Assembly: GCF_002869965.1 (NCBI RefSeq)
Contig: NZ_PEBS01000009.1
Coordinates: 44,413 to 108,412 of the forward strand
Length of the DNA: 64,000 nucleotides
Source of the DNA: Janthinobacterium sp. ROICE36
Lineage (GTDB): Bacteria; Pseudomonadota; Gammaproteobacteria; Burkholderiales; Burkholderiaceae_D
Reading direction: 5' to 3'
In this document: positions 26,246 through 36,821 of the stretch, in pieces
How positions within the stretch are numbered: position 1 is the stretch's first letter
Layout of the letters: each line of letters opens with the position of its first letter
Notes under the pieces: generated by a model
Told to the model about the DNA's origin: nothing
Databases searched by the model: none
What the model saw: only the letters and a program-made list of their open reading frames with translations
Translations under genes and position numbers: made by a program

Positions 26246-27388
26246 ATGCTGCTCAAGACCAAAGTCCTTCCTCTCGCCCTCGCCCTCGCTTTTTCCGGCC
26301 ACGCGGGCGCGCAGGAAATCATCAAGATAGGCCATGTTGCCCCGGTCTCAGGCGCCAGCTCCCACCTGGGCAAGGATAATGAGAACGCGGCCAAGATGGC
26401 CATCGAGGATTTGAACGCCAAAGGCTTCAAGATCGACGGCAAAGTCGTGAAATTCGTGCTGCTGTCCGAAGATGACGCAGCCGATCCCAAGCAGGGCACG
26501 GCCGTGGCGCAAAAGCTGGTCGACGCCAAGGTCAACGGCGTGGTCGGCCACCTGAACTCGGGCACGACGATTCCCGCCTCGCGCATTTACTTCAATGCCG
26601 GCATTCCGCAGATTTCGCCGGCCGCCACCAACCCGACATATACCCAGCAAAAATTCAACACGGCCTTCCGCGTGGTGGCCAATGACAACAAGCTGGGCGG
26701 GACCTTGGGCGCGTATGCCGTGGGCAAGCTGCAGGCGAAGAAAATCGCCGTCATCGATGACCGCACGGCCTACGGCCAGGGCGTGGCGGAACAGTTCGTC
26801 AAGGGCGCCAAGAAGGCTGCGCCAGGCGTGCAAATCGTCGGCAAGGAATTTACCAATGCCAACGCCACCGACTTCAATGCCATCCTGACCAGCATCAAAT
26901 CGAAAAATCCCGACCTGATCTTCTTTGGCGGCATGGATTCCGTGGGCGGCCCCATGCTGCGCCAGATGAAGGCGCTGGGCATCAAGGCCAAGTTCATGGG
27001 CGGCGACGGCCTGTGCACGGAACCGCTGGGCAAGCTGGCGGGCGACGCCGTGGGCGAAGACATGGTCACCTGCGCGGAAGCGGGCGGCGTGACGGGCGCG
27101 CAGCAAAAAGGCATGGACGATTTCCGCGCCCGCTACAAGCAGAAATACAATATGGAAGTGCAGCTGTACGCGCCGTACGTCTACGATGCCGTGATGACCA
27201 TGGCCACCGCCATGGCCGATGCCAAATCGTCGAAACCATCCGTCTACCTGCCGTTCCTGGCCAAGGTGCACTACCAGGGCGTGACGGGTCCGATCTCGTT
27301 CGATGCCAACGGCGACATCAAGGATGGCGCGCTGACCTTGTTCACCTACCGAGACGGCAAGAAAACCAAGATGGAAGTCGTCAAGTAA
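26246..27388 (+). CDS. Branched-chain amino acid ABC transporter substrate-binding protein (LivK-like)
   Basis: Periplasmic type I binding protein of 380 residues with a signal peptide (MLLKTKVLPLALALAFSGHAGA). The mature start IIKIGHVAPVSGASSHLGKDNENAAKMAIEDLN is the LivJ/LivK signature, and GHLNSGTTIPAS is the Ser/Thr ligand-carboxylate loop. The ATG is placed 6 nt after GGAGA; an earlier ATG overlaps that site. No permease or ATPase genes lie beside it, so it is an orphan that must share components encoded elsewhere. Ligand probably leucine/isoleucine/valine or a related amino acid. Confidence 0.9.
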   Translation: MLLKTKVLPLALALAFSGHAGAQEIIKIGHVAPVSGASSHLGKDNENAAKMAIEDLNAKGFKIDGKVVKFVLLSEDDAADPKQGTAVAQKLVDAKVNGVVGHLNSGTTIPASRIYFNAGIPQISPAATNPTYTQQKFNTAFRVVANDNKLGGTLGAYAVGKLQAKKIAVIDDRTAYGQGVAEQFVKGAKKAAPGVQIVGKEFTNANATDFNAILTSIKSKNPDLIFFGGMDSVGGPMLRQMKALGIKAKFMGGDGLCTEPLGKLAGDAVGEDMVTCAEAGGVTGAQQKGMDDFRARYKQKYNMEVQLYAPYVYDAVMTMATAMADAKSSKPSVYLPFLAKVHYQGVTGPISFDANGDIKDGALTLFTYRDGKKTKMEVVK

Positions 27389-27479
27389 TAGAACCTACTG
27401 CGCGGCGCGATTTGCGGCCTACGATGCTCACTGTGCATTCGCACAGCTGCGCTTCTCAGCCACAACTCACATCCGCTCG

Positions 27480-28382
27480 CTACGGTTCTCGCTGCTCAGC
27501 CATGTAAGCCTGCAAGCCTTCGACCAGCGCGTCGAAGGTGGCGCGGCAACGCAAGCTGCCGCGCAAGTCTGCATGCATGGTGACCCAGGTTTCCATCGGC
27601 AGCGAAAATGCTTGCGGCAGCACGCGCCGCAGGGCCGGGTCGCGCGCCGCCAACCTCGCCTGGCACACGCCGATGCCGGCGCCTGCGCGTATCAGGGCCA
27701 GTTGCGCCAGATCGCTGTCGCTGCGCCAGGCAAAATTTTTCCGCTCAAAACCCTGAAAGGCCACGCCCGCGTTGCGCACGAAGGGACTTTCTTCGTCATA
27801 GCCGATGACGGCATGCTGCGCCAGATCAGGCAATCCTGCCGGCACGCCATGGCGCGCCAGGTAGTGCGCATGCGCATGCAGGCCCAGTTCGATATCGCCC
27901 ACCTTGCGTGCCACCAGCTGCTCCTGACGCGGGCGCAGCATGCGCACGGCAATATCCGCTTCCCGGCGCAGCAAATCCTGCACCTTGTTGCTCAATACCA
28001 ATTCAATGCTCAAACCCGGATGGCGCGCGCCCAATCGGGTCAGGATAGGCGGCAGCACTTCCACGCCCACCACCTCGCTGGCGGCGATGCGCACGACGCC
28101 GACCACGCCCTGGCCCTGGTTGCTGGCGGCGCGCTGCATCAGGGCCGCCGTATGCTCCATGGTTTCCGCATGGGGGCGCAGCGCCAACGCCACTTGCGTG
28201 GGCAGCAAGCCCGACTGGGAACGGGTAAACAGGGTCGCGCCCAGCGCCTGCTCCAGCGCGGCGATATGCCGGCCGACGGTGGGCTGTGTGATGCCCAGCG
28301 CGCGGGCCGCGCCGGACAGCGAGCCGTGCTTCAGTACGGCCAGCAGCGAGCGGTAGTATTCCCAAGCAATGGAGGTAGTCAT
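27480..28382 (-). CDS. LysR-family transcriptional regulator
   Basis: A 300-residue LysR protein. The N-terminal winged HTH is clear: LLAVLKHGSLSGAARALGITQPTVGRHIAALEQ, where the residues after QPTV are the recognition helix. The effector domain has two Rossmann-like lobes (VVRIAASEVVGVEVLPPIL, and the RSDSDLAQLALIRAGAGIGVC return strand). It is divergent from the epimerase-like gene at 28474, 92 nt apart, and therefore a good candidate to regulate it. Ligand unknown. Confidence 0.92.
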   Translation of the reverse strand: MTTSIAWEYYRSLLAVLKHGSLSGAARALGITQPTVGRHIAALEQALGATLFTRSQSGLLPTQVALALRPHAETMEHTAALMQRAASNQGQGVVGVVRIAASEVVGVEVLPPILTRLGARHPGLSIELVLSNKVQDLLRREADIAVRMLRPRQEQLVARKVGDIELGLHAHAHYLARHGVPAGLPDLAQHAVIGYDEESPFVRNAGVAFQGFERKNFAWRSDSDLAQLALIRAGAGIGVCQARLAARDPALRRVLPQAFSLPMETWVTMHADLRGSLRCRATFDALVEGLQAYMAEQREP

Positions 28383-28473
28383 ACATAAATGTATAGCCTG
28401 TACTCGATGTTCGTCAATTCCCAATTAGCCATGCGCGGCAGATACTGGCGCTATCAACCACACGGAGGACAAT

Positions 28474-29472
28474 ATGGACAAAACGGCATTGGTACTGGGC
28501 GCCACGGGCGGCATCGGCGGCGAGATGCTGCGCCAGTTGGCGGCGGCGGGCTGGCAGGTGCGCGCCTTGACGCGGGGAGCAACGCCATCGCCACGGGGAG
28601 ATAACGTCGAATGGCTGCGCGGCGACGCGCTGTCGCGCGCGGACGTGCTGGCCGCCGCCAAAGGCTGCGCCGTCATCGTGCACGCCGTCAACCCGCCCGG
28701 CTACCGCCAATGGGGCCGGCTGGTGTTGCCCATGCTCGACAACACCATCGCGGCCGCCATCGCCGAAGGCGCCACCATCGTGCTGCCTGGCACCGTGTAC
28801 AACTTTGGCCCCGATGCCTTCCCCCTGCTGGCCGAAGACGCGCCGCAGCACCCGCAAACGCGCAAGGGCGCCATCCGCGTGGAACTGGAAGCACGCCTGG
28901 AACGGGCCAGCACACAGGGCACGCGGGTGCTGATCGTGCGCGCGGGCGACTTCTTCGGCCCGCGCGCCGGCAACAACTGGTTTTCGCAGGGCCTGGTGAA
29001 ACGGGGCCAGAGCGTGCGCAGCGTGCTGTATCCGGGCGCGTCCGGCGTGGGCCACCAGTGGTCCTATCTGCCCGACGTGGCGCGCACGATGCTGCAGCTG
29101 CTGGCCATGCGCGCCACCTTGCCCGCGTTTGCGCGCTTTCACATGGCCGGCCACTGGGACCACGACGGCCGACAAATGACGGCGGCGATTGCCCGCGTGG
29201 TGAAACAGGCCACGGGTGCGCCACCGCTCATCCGGCGCTTTCCCTGGTGGCTGGTGACGCTGGCGTCGCCGTTCGTGGCGACCCTGCGTGAAATGCGCGA
29301 GATGCGCTATTTGTGGCAAACCCCGCTGCGGATGGACAATGCGCAACTGCTGGCCGTGCTGGGCCAGGAGCCGCATACACCGCTCGATGAAGCGGTGCGG
29401 GCTACCCTGGAAAGCATGGGGAATTTGCAGGCAGCGGGCAAAAAAAATGCGCCGGGATTGCCGGCGCGCTAA
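28474..29472 (+). CDS. Atypical NAD-dependent epimerase/dehydratase (extended SDR)
   Basis: A 332-residue Rossmann-fold protein with the nucleotide motif LGATGGIGGEM at residues 8-18. YNFGPDAF holds the region of the SDR active site, but the classical YxxxK is not clear, placing it among atypical SDRs, whose members often bind NAD(P)H without classic catalysis. VRAGDFFGP and the later substrate-lid region (ATLREMREMRYLW) match NmrA/epimerase-like proteins. GGAGGA sits 7 nt before the ATG. It is divergently paired with a LysR regulator. The reaction is not identifiable. Confidence 0.8.
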   Translation: MDKTALVLGATGGIGGEMLRQLAAAGWQVRALTRGATPSPRGDNVEWLRGDALSRADVLAAAKGCAVIVHAVNPPGYRQWGRLVLPMLDNTIAAAIAEGATIVLPGTVYNFGPDAFPLLAEDAPQHPQTRKGAIRVELEARLERASTQGTRVLIVRAGDFFGPRAGNNWFSQGLVKRGQSVRSVLYPGASGVGHQWSYLPDVARTMLQLLAMRATLPAFARFHMAGHWDHDGRQMTAAIARVVKQATGAPPLIRRFPWWLVTLASPFVATLREMREMRYLWQTPLRMDNAQLLAVLGQEPHTPLDEAVRATLESMGNLQAAGKKNAPGLPAR

Positions 29473-29493
29473 TTGCAGCTACTGCGGCACAGA

Positions 29494-29805
29494 TTATTTC
29501 TGTGCCAGTACCCATTTAACCAGGGTGTGGGCTTCCGCCTCGCTCACTTGCGGGTTGGCTGGCATCGGGATCGCGCCCCAGGTGCCGGAACCGCCCTTCA
29601 TGACTTTCGCCACGAGCTTGGCTTCCGCGTCTTTTTGGCCGGCATACTTGGCCGCCACGTCTTTATACGCAGGACCCACCAGCTTCGTGCTCACCGCGTG
29701 GCAAGCCATGCAGTTTTTTGCTTTCGCCAGGTCCGGATTGGCCAACGCTGCTTGCGATGCCAGAGCCGATACGGTCAATACACTCACCAACATAAAACGT
29801 TTCAT
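29494..29805 (-). CDS. Periplasmic class I cytochrome c (c551/c552-like)
   Basis: A 103-residue protein with a signal peptide (MKRFMLVSVLTVSALASQAALA). The heme c site is CMACH, with the axial Met in IPMPAN about 45 residues later. This is the layout of small c551-type electron carriers to nitrite reductase, cytochrome c peroxidase or cbb3 oxidase. GGAGA ribosome site. Monocistronic. A GGCACAG/CTGTGCC inverted repeat spans its stop codon and may help end the transcript. Confidence 0.92.
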   Translation of the reverse strand: MKRFMLVSVLTVSALASQAALANPDLAKAKNCMACHAVSTKLVGPAYKDVAAKYAGQKDAEAKLVAKVMKGGSGTWGAIPMPANPQVSEAEAHTLVKWVLAQK

Positions 29806-30028
29806 TGTCTTTTCTCCAAAGTTACTTCCTGCGGCATTTTACTGTGTTTCCGCAGATGCACCACGAGCCCAGATCAAGCGTTTCAATGTAGTAACGCAAT
29901 ATAGTAACGATTAGGCACTCATATTCTGCCCCATCTGCGCACGCATGACCATGTTGTTTGTAAGGCGATGTAACGACAGGCGGCCCCGCACGCTCAAACG
30001 GAGCCGGCCGTCGCACTTATGCAACAAA

Positions 30029-31894
30029 TCAGCGTTTCTTCAGTTGGGAGAGATCACGCACGGCGCCGCGGTCGGCCGACGTCGTCAGCGCCGCATATGC
30101 CTGCAGCGCCTGCGACACGTAGCGCTCGCGGTTGACGGGCAGCCAGGCGCAATCGCCCTTCGCTTCCATGGCGACGCGGCGCGCGGCCAGCTGCGCATCC
30201 GTCACGCGCAGGTTGATGCTGCGCTCGGGGATGTCGATGTCGATGAAGTCGCCCTCCTCCACCAAGCCGATGGCACCCCCTTCGGCCGCTTCCGGCGAGG
30301 CGTGGCCGATCACCAGGCCCGAGGAACCGCCCGAGAAACGCCCGTCCGTGAACAGCGCGCACGCCTTGCCCAGGCCCTTCGATTTGATGTACGAGGTCGG
30401 ATACAGCATTTCCTGCATGCCGGGGCCGCCTTTCGGGCCTTCGTAGCGGATGATGACGACGTCGCCTTCATGCACGGTGTCTTCCAGGATCGCCGCGACG
30501 GCCGCGTCCTGGCTTTCAAACACGCGCGCCTTGCCGGAGAATTTCAAAATACTGTCATCGACGCCGGCCGTCTTGACGATGCAGCCCTTCTCGGCCAGGT
30601 TGCCGTACAAGACGGCCAGGCCGCCATCCTGCGAATACGCATGCGCCTTGTCGCGGATGCAGCCGGTGCTGCGGTCCGTGTCGACGGCAGCGAAGCGCTC
30701 CGACTGCGAGAATGCCATCTGCGTCGGCACGCCGCCCGGTGCGGCGCGGAACAGTTCATGCACGGCAGGGTTGTCCGTGCACATGATGTCGTTTTGCGCG
30801 ATGGCGTCGGCCAGGGTCGGCGCGTGGATGGTCGGCAAAGTCGTGTTGAGCAGGCCGGCGCGCGCCAGTTCGCCCAGGATGCCCACGATGCCGCCCGCGC
30901 GGTGCACGTCTTCGATATGGTATTTGTCCGTCATCGGCGCCACCTTGCACAGGCAGGGCACCTTGCGCGAGATGCGGTCGATGTCGGCCATGGTGAATTC
31001 CACTTCCGCCTCGTGCGCGGCGGCCAGCAGGTGCAGCACGGTATTCGTCGAGCCGCCCATGGAGACGTCGAGCGCCATGGCGTTTTCAAATGCGGCCTTG
31101 GTGGCGATGGAGCGCGGCAGCACCGAGTAATCGTCCTGCTCGTAGTGGCGCTTGGCCAGTTCGACGATCAGGCGGCCCGCGCGCAGGAACAGTTGCTGGC
31201 GGTCCGAATGCGTGGCCAGGATGGTGCCGTTGCCGGGCAGGGCCAGGCCCAGCGCCTCGGTCAGGCAATTCATCGAATTGGCCGTAAACATGCCGGAGCA
31301 GGAACCGCAGGTCGGACAGGCCGAACGCTCGATTTCCGCCACATCGGCGTCGGAGACGCTGCTGTCGCCCGCCTTGATCATGGCGTCGACCAGATCGAGC
31401 TTGATGATCTTCTGCGTGCCGTTGACAACCTTGACGACCTTGCCCGCTTCCATCGGCCCGCCTGAAATGAAAACGACGGGGATGTTGATGCGCATGGCGG
31501 CCATCAGCATGCCCGGCGTGATCTTGTCGCAGTTCGAGATGCACACCATGGCGTCGGCGCAGTGGGCGTTGACCATGTATTCGACGGAGTCGGCGATCAG
31601 GTCGCGCGATGGCAGCGAATACAGCATGCCGCCGTGGCCCATGGCGATGCCGTCATCGACGGCGATGGTGTTGAATTCCTTGGCCACGCCACCGGCCGCC
31701 TCGATTTCGCGCGCCACCATCTGCCCCAGGTCTTTCAGGTGCACGTGGCCGGGCACGAATTGGGTGAACGAGTTGACGACGGCGATGATCGGCTTGTCGA
31801 AGTCGCCATCCTTCATGCCGGTGGCGCGCCACAGGGCGCGGGCGCCAGCCATGTTGCGGCCGTGGGTGGTGGTGCGGGAGCGGTATTGCGGCAT
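30029..31894 (-). CDS. ilvD: Dihydroxy-acid dehydratase
   Basis: Dehydrates 2,3-dihydroxy-3-methylbutanoate (and the methylpentanoate) in valine/isoleucine synthesis; iron-sulfur enzyme. Its 621 residues match E. coli IlvD (616). Cluster cysteines are visible in CISNCDK and [11 protein letters not shown], and the DHADs signature follows ([21 protein letters not shown]). A longer frame exists, but [12 protein letters not shown] is the conserved start. Divergent from a LysR gene, 174 nt apart. Confidence 0.97.
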   Translation of the reverse strand: MPQYRSRTTTHGRNMAGARALWRATGMKDGDFDKPIIAVVNSFTQFVPGHVHLKDLGQMVAREIEAAGGVAKEFNTIAVDDGIAMGHGGMLYSLPSRDLIADSVEYMVNAHCADAMVCISNCDKITPGMLMAAMRINIPVVFISGGPMEAGKVVKVVNGTQKIIKLDLVDAMIKAGDSSVSDADVAEIERSACPTCGSCSGMFTANSMNCLTEALGLALPGNGTILATHSDRQQLFLRAGRLIVELAKRHYEQDDYSVLPRSIATKAAFENAMALDVSMGGSTNTVLHLLAAAHEAEVEFTMADIDRISRKVPCLCKVAPMTDKYHIEDVHRAGGIVGILGELARAGLLNTTLPTIHAPTLADAIAQNDIMCTDNPAVHELFRAAPGGVPTQMAFSQSERFAAVDTDRSTGCIRDKAHAYSQDGGLAVLYGNLAEKGCIVKTAGVDDSILKFSGKARVFESQDAAVAAILEDTVHEGDVVIIRYEGPKGGPGMQEMLYPTSYIKSKGLGKACALFTDGRFSGGSSGLVIGHASPEAAEGGAIGLVEEGDFIDIDIPERSINLRVTDAQLAARRVAMEAKGDCAWLPVNRERYVSQALQAYAALTTSADRGAVRDLSQLKKR

Positions 31895-32068
31895 GATGGA
31901 GACTTTCCGAGAAATGAATAATGCCTGACTGCGCGGATTTTCAACAAAACCCTGCATGCAGTGGGGATACGCCAGATTGCCTTGCGCGCGCCCCACTGTC
32001 AAATATATGATGCACGTGTCTGTGATTCGTTTTACATATCACAGAACTTATTCCACATGGAAACACAT

Positions 32069-32980
32069 ATGAATCTTGAGCTGCGCCAGCTGCGCTACTT
32101 CGTCACCGTCGCCGAGGAATTGCACTTCGGCCGCGCCGCCGCGCGCCTGCACATGACGCAGCCGCCCCTGTCGCAAACCATCATGGCCCTGGAAGAGTTG
32201 CTGGGCGCGCCCCTGTTCCTGCGCACGCGCCGCGAAGTGCAGCTGACGCCGGCAGGCAGCGCCCTGCTGCCCGAGGCGCGCCGGCTGCTGGCGCAGGCGC
32301 TCGATCTGCCCGCGCTGGTACGGCGGGCCGCGCAGGGCGAGGCGGGGCGTTTGAGCCTGGCGTTTGTCTCCTCGGCCGATTACAGCGTGCTGCCGCCATT
32401 GCTGCGCGCCTATCTGACTGCCTATCCGCAAGTGCAGATCCAGTTGCAGGAAGCCACGTCCGACTTGCAGCTCGATGAATTGCTGGCCGGGCGCACGGAT
32501 GCGGGCCTGTTGATCCCGCCCCTGCCCGAGAAGGCGAAAGGAGAGCTCGATTACCTGCCCGTGCTGACCGAAACGCTGGTGCTGGCCGCGCCCTCCGGCC
32601 TCGACATCTTGAACGCGCCGGGGCCCGTGCGCCTGCGCGACCTGCCGCCCCTGCCTTTGATCATTTTCCCGCGCGCGATATCGCCCGCCCTGCACGACGC
32701 GATACTCGGCGTGTTCCGCGCGGCCGGCATCACGCCGCAGATCGGCCAGGAAGCGATCCAGATGCAAACCATCGTCAGCCTCGTCTCGGCTGGCATGGGC
32801 ATCGCGCTTGTGCCACAATCGGTATCGAATCTGATGCGCCCCGGCGTAGAATACAGGCCGCTGCAGGATGCCACGCCCCTGGTGGAAACGGGCCTGGCCT
32901 GGCGCCGCGACAATCCGTCCACCGTGCTGCAGGGTTTCCTGGCGCTGCTGCGCAAGCAGATCAGCGCTACTGCCCCTTAA
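32069..32980 (+). CDS. LysR-family regulator divergent from ilvD
   Basis: A 303-residue regulator with an HTH (LRQLRYFVTVAEELHFGRAAARLHMTQPPLSQTIMALEE) typical of the CatR/CbnR/BenM-like branch (QPPLSQ). The effector domain ends in a VSAGMGIALVPQS loop. The start was placed at MNLELRQLRYF, which has GGAA at a good distance; an ATG four codons earlier is possible. The shared 174-nt region with ilvD suggests that it controls ilvD, although the CatR-like group more often senses aromatic acids. Confidence 0.9.
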   Translation: MNLELRQLRYFVTVAEELHFGRAAARLHMTQPPLSQTIMALEELLGAPLFLRTRREVQLTPAGSALLPEARRLLAQALDLPALVRRAAQGEAGRLSLAFVSSADYSVLPPLLRAYLTAYPQVQIQLQEATSDLQLDELLAGRTDAGLLIPPLPEKAKGELDYLPVLTETLVLAAPSGLDILNAPGPVRLRDLPPLPLIIFPRAISPALHDAILGVFRAAGITPQIGQEAIQMQTIVSLVSAGMGIALVPQSVSNLMRPGVEYRPLQDATPLVETGLAWRRDNPSTVLQGFLALLRKQISATAP

Positions 32981-33059
32981 ATTAAGTGGCCGCTAAGGCA
33001 AAAAACCGCTGGCGCCGCCATACTACGCAACCTTGGCTTTAAACAAAGAAAGAAACCCC

Positions 33060-33890
33060 ATGCTGATACACCCGATGCCCGACCCGATTGCCATCCAGAT
33101 CGGCCCGCTCGCCGTGCACTGGTACGGTCTGATGTACGTGCTGGCCTTCGCCCTGTTCATTATCCTGGGCCGCGTGCGCATCAAGCAGCCGCACATCGCC
33201 GTGCTGGGCTGGAAGAAGGAAGACCTCGACGACATGCTGTTCTACGGCATGCTGGGCGTGGTGGTCGGCGGACGCCTGGGCGAAGTGCTGTTCTACCGCC
33301 CCGAATACTTTATGCACAATCCGCTGGAAATCTTCATGGTCTGGCATGGCGGCATGTCCTTCCATGGCGGCTTCCTCGGCGTCATCCTGGCCATGTATGT
33401 GTGGAGCCGCAAGGCGGGCCGCAACCTGTTCGACGTGCTCGACTTCATCGCGCCGCTGGTGCCGCTCGGTTATGCCGCCGGCCGCCTGGGCAACTTCATC
33501 AATGCCGAACTGCCGGGCCGCATCGCGCCGGAGAGCTTGCCTTGGGCCATGCAATGGCCGGGCATTCCCTATCCCGTGCACCCGTCGCCCCTTTACCAGA
33601 TGCTGATCGACGGCATTTTGGTCTTCATCATCCTATGGCTGTATGCGCGCAAGCAGCGCCCGCGCATGGCCGTGGGTGCCATGTTCACCCTGCTGTACGG
33701 CTGCGCCCGCTTCTTCACGGAATACTTCCGCACGCCGGACTGGGAAGTCGTGTGGCTGGGCGTGCCGATCACATCGGGCCAGATGCTGTCGCTGCCGATG
33801 ATCGTCGGCGCCATCGCGCTGCTGGTGTGGGCGTATAAAAGCCAGGTGACGGGCACGCCGCCCACCAAGGCCCGCCCGGCCAACACCTGA
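33060..33890 (+). CDS. lgt: Phosphatidylglycerol:prolipoprotein diacylglyceryl transferase
   Basis: First enzyme of lipoprotein maturation: adds diacylglycerol to the lipobox cysteine. It has 276 residues and seven predicted TM helices. The essential motifs are present: HGGMSFHGG in the periplasmic loop, and the family signature GRLGNFINAELPG. The upstream in-frame codons lack a better start. It is followed by a poly-C tract and the diguanylate cyclase gene. Confidence 0.96.
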   Translation: MLIHPMPDPIAIQIGPLAVHWYGLMYVLAFALFIILGRVRIKQPHIAVLGWKKEDLDDMLFYGMLGVVVGGRLGEVLFYRPEYFMHNPLEIFMVWHGGMSFHGGFLGVILAMYVWSRKAGRNLFDVLDFIAPLVPLGYAAGRLGNFINAELPGRIAPESLPWAMQWPGIPYPVHPSPLYQMLIDGILVFIILWLYARKQRPRMAVGAMFTLLYGCARFFTEYFRTPDWEVVWLGVPITSGQMLSLPMIVGAIALLVWAYKSQVTGTPPTKARPANT

Positions 33891-33898
33891 CACCGCAG

Positions 33899-33909
33899 CC
33901 CCCCCCCCC
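33899..33909. repeat. Homopolymeric C tract (11 bp)
   Basis: Eleven consecutive Cs, 9 nt after the lgt stop codon and in front of the diguanylate cyclase gene. Such tracts are prone to slippage. It lies outside any coding frame, so at most it would alter spacing. Confidence 0.85.
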
Positions 33910-34086
33910 GATGGTGCGCCAGGCAGGCGCGCCATCCCCTCCCCTGGCAACACTTCCCTTAAAGCAACGACGTTTCCTTGCGGAATAGACTTGCTGTTGA
34001 CATCTGGGTATCATCGTTTTAACGTGCCGCCAGACCAGGGCATGCCACGACGCCACGATACCGATGCCACCGGGGAGTGCCTTGCC

Positions 34087-35318
34087 ATGCCGCCCACCGG
34101 GCGAAAACTGAGATGCTGGATCGCGCTGGGCGCCTGTTATGTGCTGGCCCAGCTGGCCTTGACGGCCTGCGCTGGCACGCGTGCGCCCTGGGTGAGCTAT
34201 GCGTTCAGCATTGTCTCGCCCCTGCTGGCGCTGGCCGCCTGTTGCCGCTGCGCCTATGTCAGCGCGGCAGGCGCCGCCAGAACAGGCTGGACCCTGTTTG
34301 CCGTGGCCATGCTGTTCTGGAGTACGGGCATGTTACTGTCGTCCTGGCAAGACCTGAGTGGCCAGGTGGCATCGGACGCCACGTATTTTTCCGATTTCGC
34401 CTATTTCATGTATGGCGCGCCCCTGCTGCTGACGATGTTCTTATGGTGCTATGCAGGCTGCGCGGGCGCGTATAACTACCTGACCTTGCAGGGCGTGACG
34501 GAACCATGGAGCGAGGTGCTGCCGGGCCTGCCGTTCCTGCTGCTGGTGCTGCTCACCACACGCGTCCCGGCGGCGCAGGCCGGGATGGCAAGTACACCGG
34601 CGCAGCGCGTCCCGCAAAAGCTGACCCTGCTGATCGACAACTTCAGTCCCATCTTCTTTACGGCCGCCTTGCTGGGATTGGGCTTTGCCGTCATGCGCAC
34701 GCATTTTTACCTGGCAGCGGCGTCGCTATTTGTCGCGCTGCTGGTCCACGCGCTGCGCTCGGCCACCCTGCAAAGCCGCTACATGCAAAGCGAACGCGCA
34801 CTGCGCGCAGCCCACGACAAGCTGGAAAAGCTGTCGCTGACGGATGGCTTGACAGGCATCGCCAACCGGCGCTGCTTCGACCAGACCCTGCAGCTGGAGT
34901 GGCAGCGCGCCACGCGCGATAACAAGCCGCTGGCGTTGCTGATCATCGATATCGATTTTTTCAAAAGCCTCAACGATGCCTTCGGCCATCCGTATGGCGA
35001 CTCCTGCCTGGTGCAGATCGCGGCGGCCCTGCATTCAGCGCTGCCGCGCGCCAGCGACCTGTCGGCCCGCTTCGGCGGCGAGGAGTTTGCCGCCATCCTG
35101 CCCGCCACCGACCGCGCGGGCGCCTTGGCGGTGGCGCACAAGATGCAGCAAGCGATCGCCGCTGCCGCCATCGTCCACGCGCCGTCGCGCGGCGGCCTGG
35201 TGACGGCCAGCATCGGCCTGGCATTGAATGACGCAGGACAGACGCCGGCACCATTGCTGGCCGCCGCAGATCAGGCCCTGTACCGGGCCAAGCAGAATGG
35301 CCGCAACCGGGTCGAGGG

Positions 35319-35322
<4 letters not shown>
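34087..35322 (+). CDS. Membrane-bound diguanylate cyclase
   Basis: Makes cyclic di-GMP from two GTP. It has 411 residues: about six TM helices (~10-240) as a sensory membrane module, a short coiled linker (RYMQSERALRAAHDKLEKLS) and a GGDEF domain beginning LTDGLTGIANRR. The active site reads RFGGEEF, and a product-inhibition I-site RASD lies five residues before it, so both are intact. I placed the start at MPPTGRK because GGGGAG precedes it; frames starting at 34042 or 33991 are possible. Its stop codon overlaps the convergent EVE-domain gene by 4 nt. Confidence 0.92.
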
Positions 35323-35783
<461 letters not shown>

Positions 35784-35811
35784 CTGGACTCCGTGTCATA
35801 GCGACAGACGT

Positions 35812-35847
35812 AAAAAAACGGTTGCGCATCAAAGCTGCAACCGTTTT
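35812..35847 (-). terminator. Terminator downstream of the 6S RNA gene
   Basis: AAAACGGTTGC (35815-35825) / GCAACCGTTTT (35837-35847) stem, followed on the minus strand by seven Ts in total. It ends the zapA-6S transcript before the EVE gene. Confidence 0.88.
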
Positions 35848-35873
35848 CAGTTGTACTACAAATGTACTGCAAA

Positions 35874-36056
35874 TTGGGCCCCGCCTGTGCCGCTATGCCG
35901 GCATCCCGAACCAAACGGTTCAAGGTGGTCACGTTAGTTCAATTTCGGGTTCGTCGAACGAGCGACGCTCACTCCCATCAAACAAAATTCGCAACCGATG
36001 CGCATAAATGGTTCAAGGAATATATGGCAATCGCGAACACCGCAGGGTAGACCCAA
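35874..36056 (-). ncRNA. ssrS: 6S RNA
   Basis: Located directly downstream of zapA on the same strand, where 6S RNA genes sit in proteobacteria. The ~183-nt RNA starts and ends in complementary UUGGG/CCCAA and carries the recognisable 6S elements: a 5' GCGGUGUUCGCG, the apical GUGAGCGUCGCUCG hairpin, and the 3' CCUUGAACC-GUUU-GGUUC hairpin followed by AUGCCGGCAUAGCGGCACAGGC, which closely follows the E. coli 3' half. 6S RNA mimics an open promoter and sequesters the sigma-70 RNA polymerase in stationary phase. The ends are set by the closing stem and may be off by a few nt. Confidence 0.85.
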
Positions 36057-36105
36057 GTTTACTCCTTTGATCGCGCATCGCAAAGACAAATCGTCGCGTA
36101 TGCGC

Positions 36106-36417
36106 TTAAAAAAGGTTTTCCTGGGGCGTCAATGCGCTATCCAGGACCGTGTGCATGGCCGATATCTTTTGCTTCACTTCCAGTATCGTCAATTCCGACA
36201 GCGGGCCTTGCGGCGACTTCACGGAAAGGAATTCTGCGGCCACGCCCAGGGCGGCCAGCACGGCGATGCGGTCATTGCCCTTGACCTTGCCCGCGTCGCG
36301 GATGGCTTTCATTTTGCTATCGAGATAGAGCGCCGCTTCGCGCAGCGCGCGCTCTTCGCCGTCGCGACACACCATGCTGTAGGACTGGCCCATGATATTG
36401 ACATCGACACGCGGCAT
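36106..36417 (-). CDS. zapA: Cell division protein ZapA
   Basis: Stabilises FtsZ bundles at mid-cell. It has 103 residues, with the ZapA N-terminal strand-turn (VDVNIMGQSYSMVCRDGEE), the helix EERALREAALYLDSKMKAIRDAGKVKGNDRIAVLAAL, and a C-terminal coiled coil. The order zapB-like, zapA, 6S RNA is the classical arrangement. Its start overlaps the upstream gene by one nucleotide. Confidence 0.95.
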   Translation of the reverse strand: MPRVDVNIMGQSYSMVCRDGEERALREAALYLDSKMKAIRDAGKVKGNDRIAVLAALGVAAEFLSVKSPQGPLSELTILEVKQKISAMHTVLDSALTPQENLF

Positions 36418-36680
36418 TACGCTTCCTTCTCGTTCTCGGCACTATAGGCGCCCGCTTCCGAAGCGGCTTGCTCCAGGCCAGCTTGCACCAGTTCGGGAAT
36501 TTTTTCCAGCAACGCTTCCACCCGCTCCTGCGCCTCGCGCATGCGTTGCACATACAGGGCGTTATCGGCGGCCAGCGCGGCATTGTCCTTGCGCAATTGC
36601 GCGTTTTCACGGCGCAGCGCATGGGTCATTTCGGCCAGAAGGCCTATCTTGTCGGATAATTCGTTGAATTCGGAAATCAT
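36417..36680 (-). CDS. ZapB-like coiled-coil cell-division protein
   Basis: An 87-residue protein predicted to be almost wholly a coiled coil: ISEFNELSDKIGLLAEMTHALRRENAQLR, followed by Asn/Leu heptads. No membrane segment. Small coiled-coil genes directly upstream of zapA are the ZapB equivalents, which link ZapA-FtsZ to the division ring. Start chosen at MISEFNEL; the longer frame has no matching residues. One-nucleotide overlap with zapA. Confidence 0.8.
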   Translation of the reverse strand: MISEFNELSDKIGLLAEMTHALRRENAQLRKDNAALAADNALYVQRMREAQERVEALLEKIPELVQAGLEQAASEAGAYSAENEKEA

Positions 36681-36821
36681 CCCGCCACTATAGGGCGGAC
36701 GCTCCATGGGCGTCAATCGAATCACGCCGCTGTCACACATATTTACATCAATGCAGGGCTTTGCCATGAAATACACGCTTTTTATCGCCATCACGCGCTT
36801 GCCGACGTGCCGCCGGCCCGT

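Noticed and set aside
29489..29507. Terminator at the cytochrome c stop codon
   Set aside because: There is a GGCACAG/CTGTGCC repeat but no T run, so I only mention it in the gene entry.
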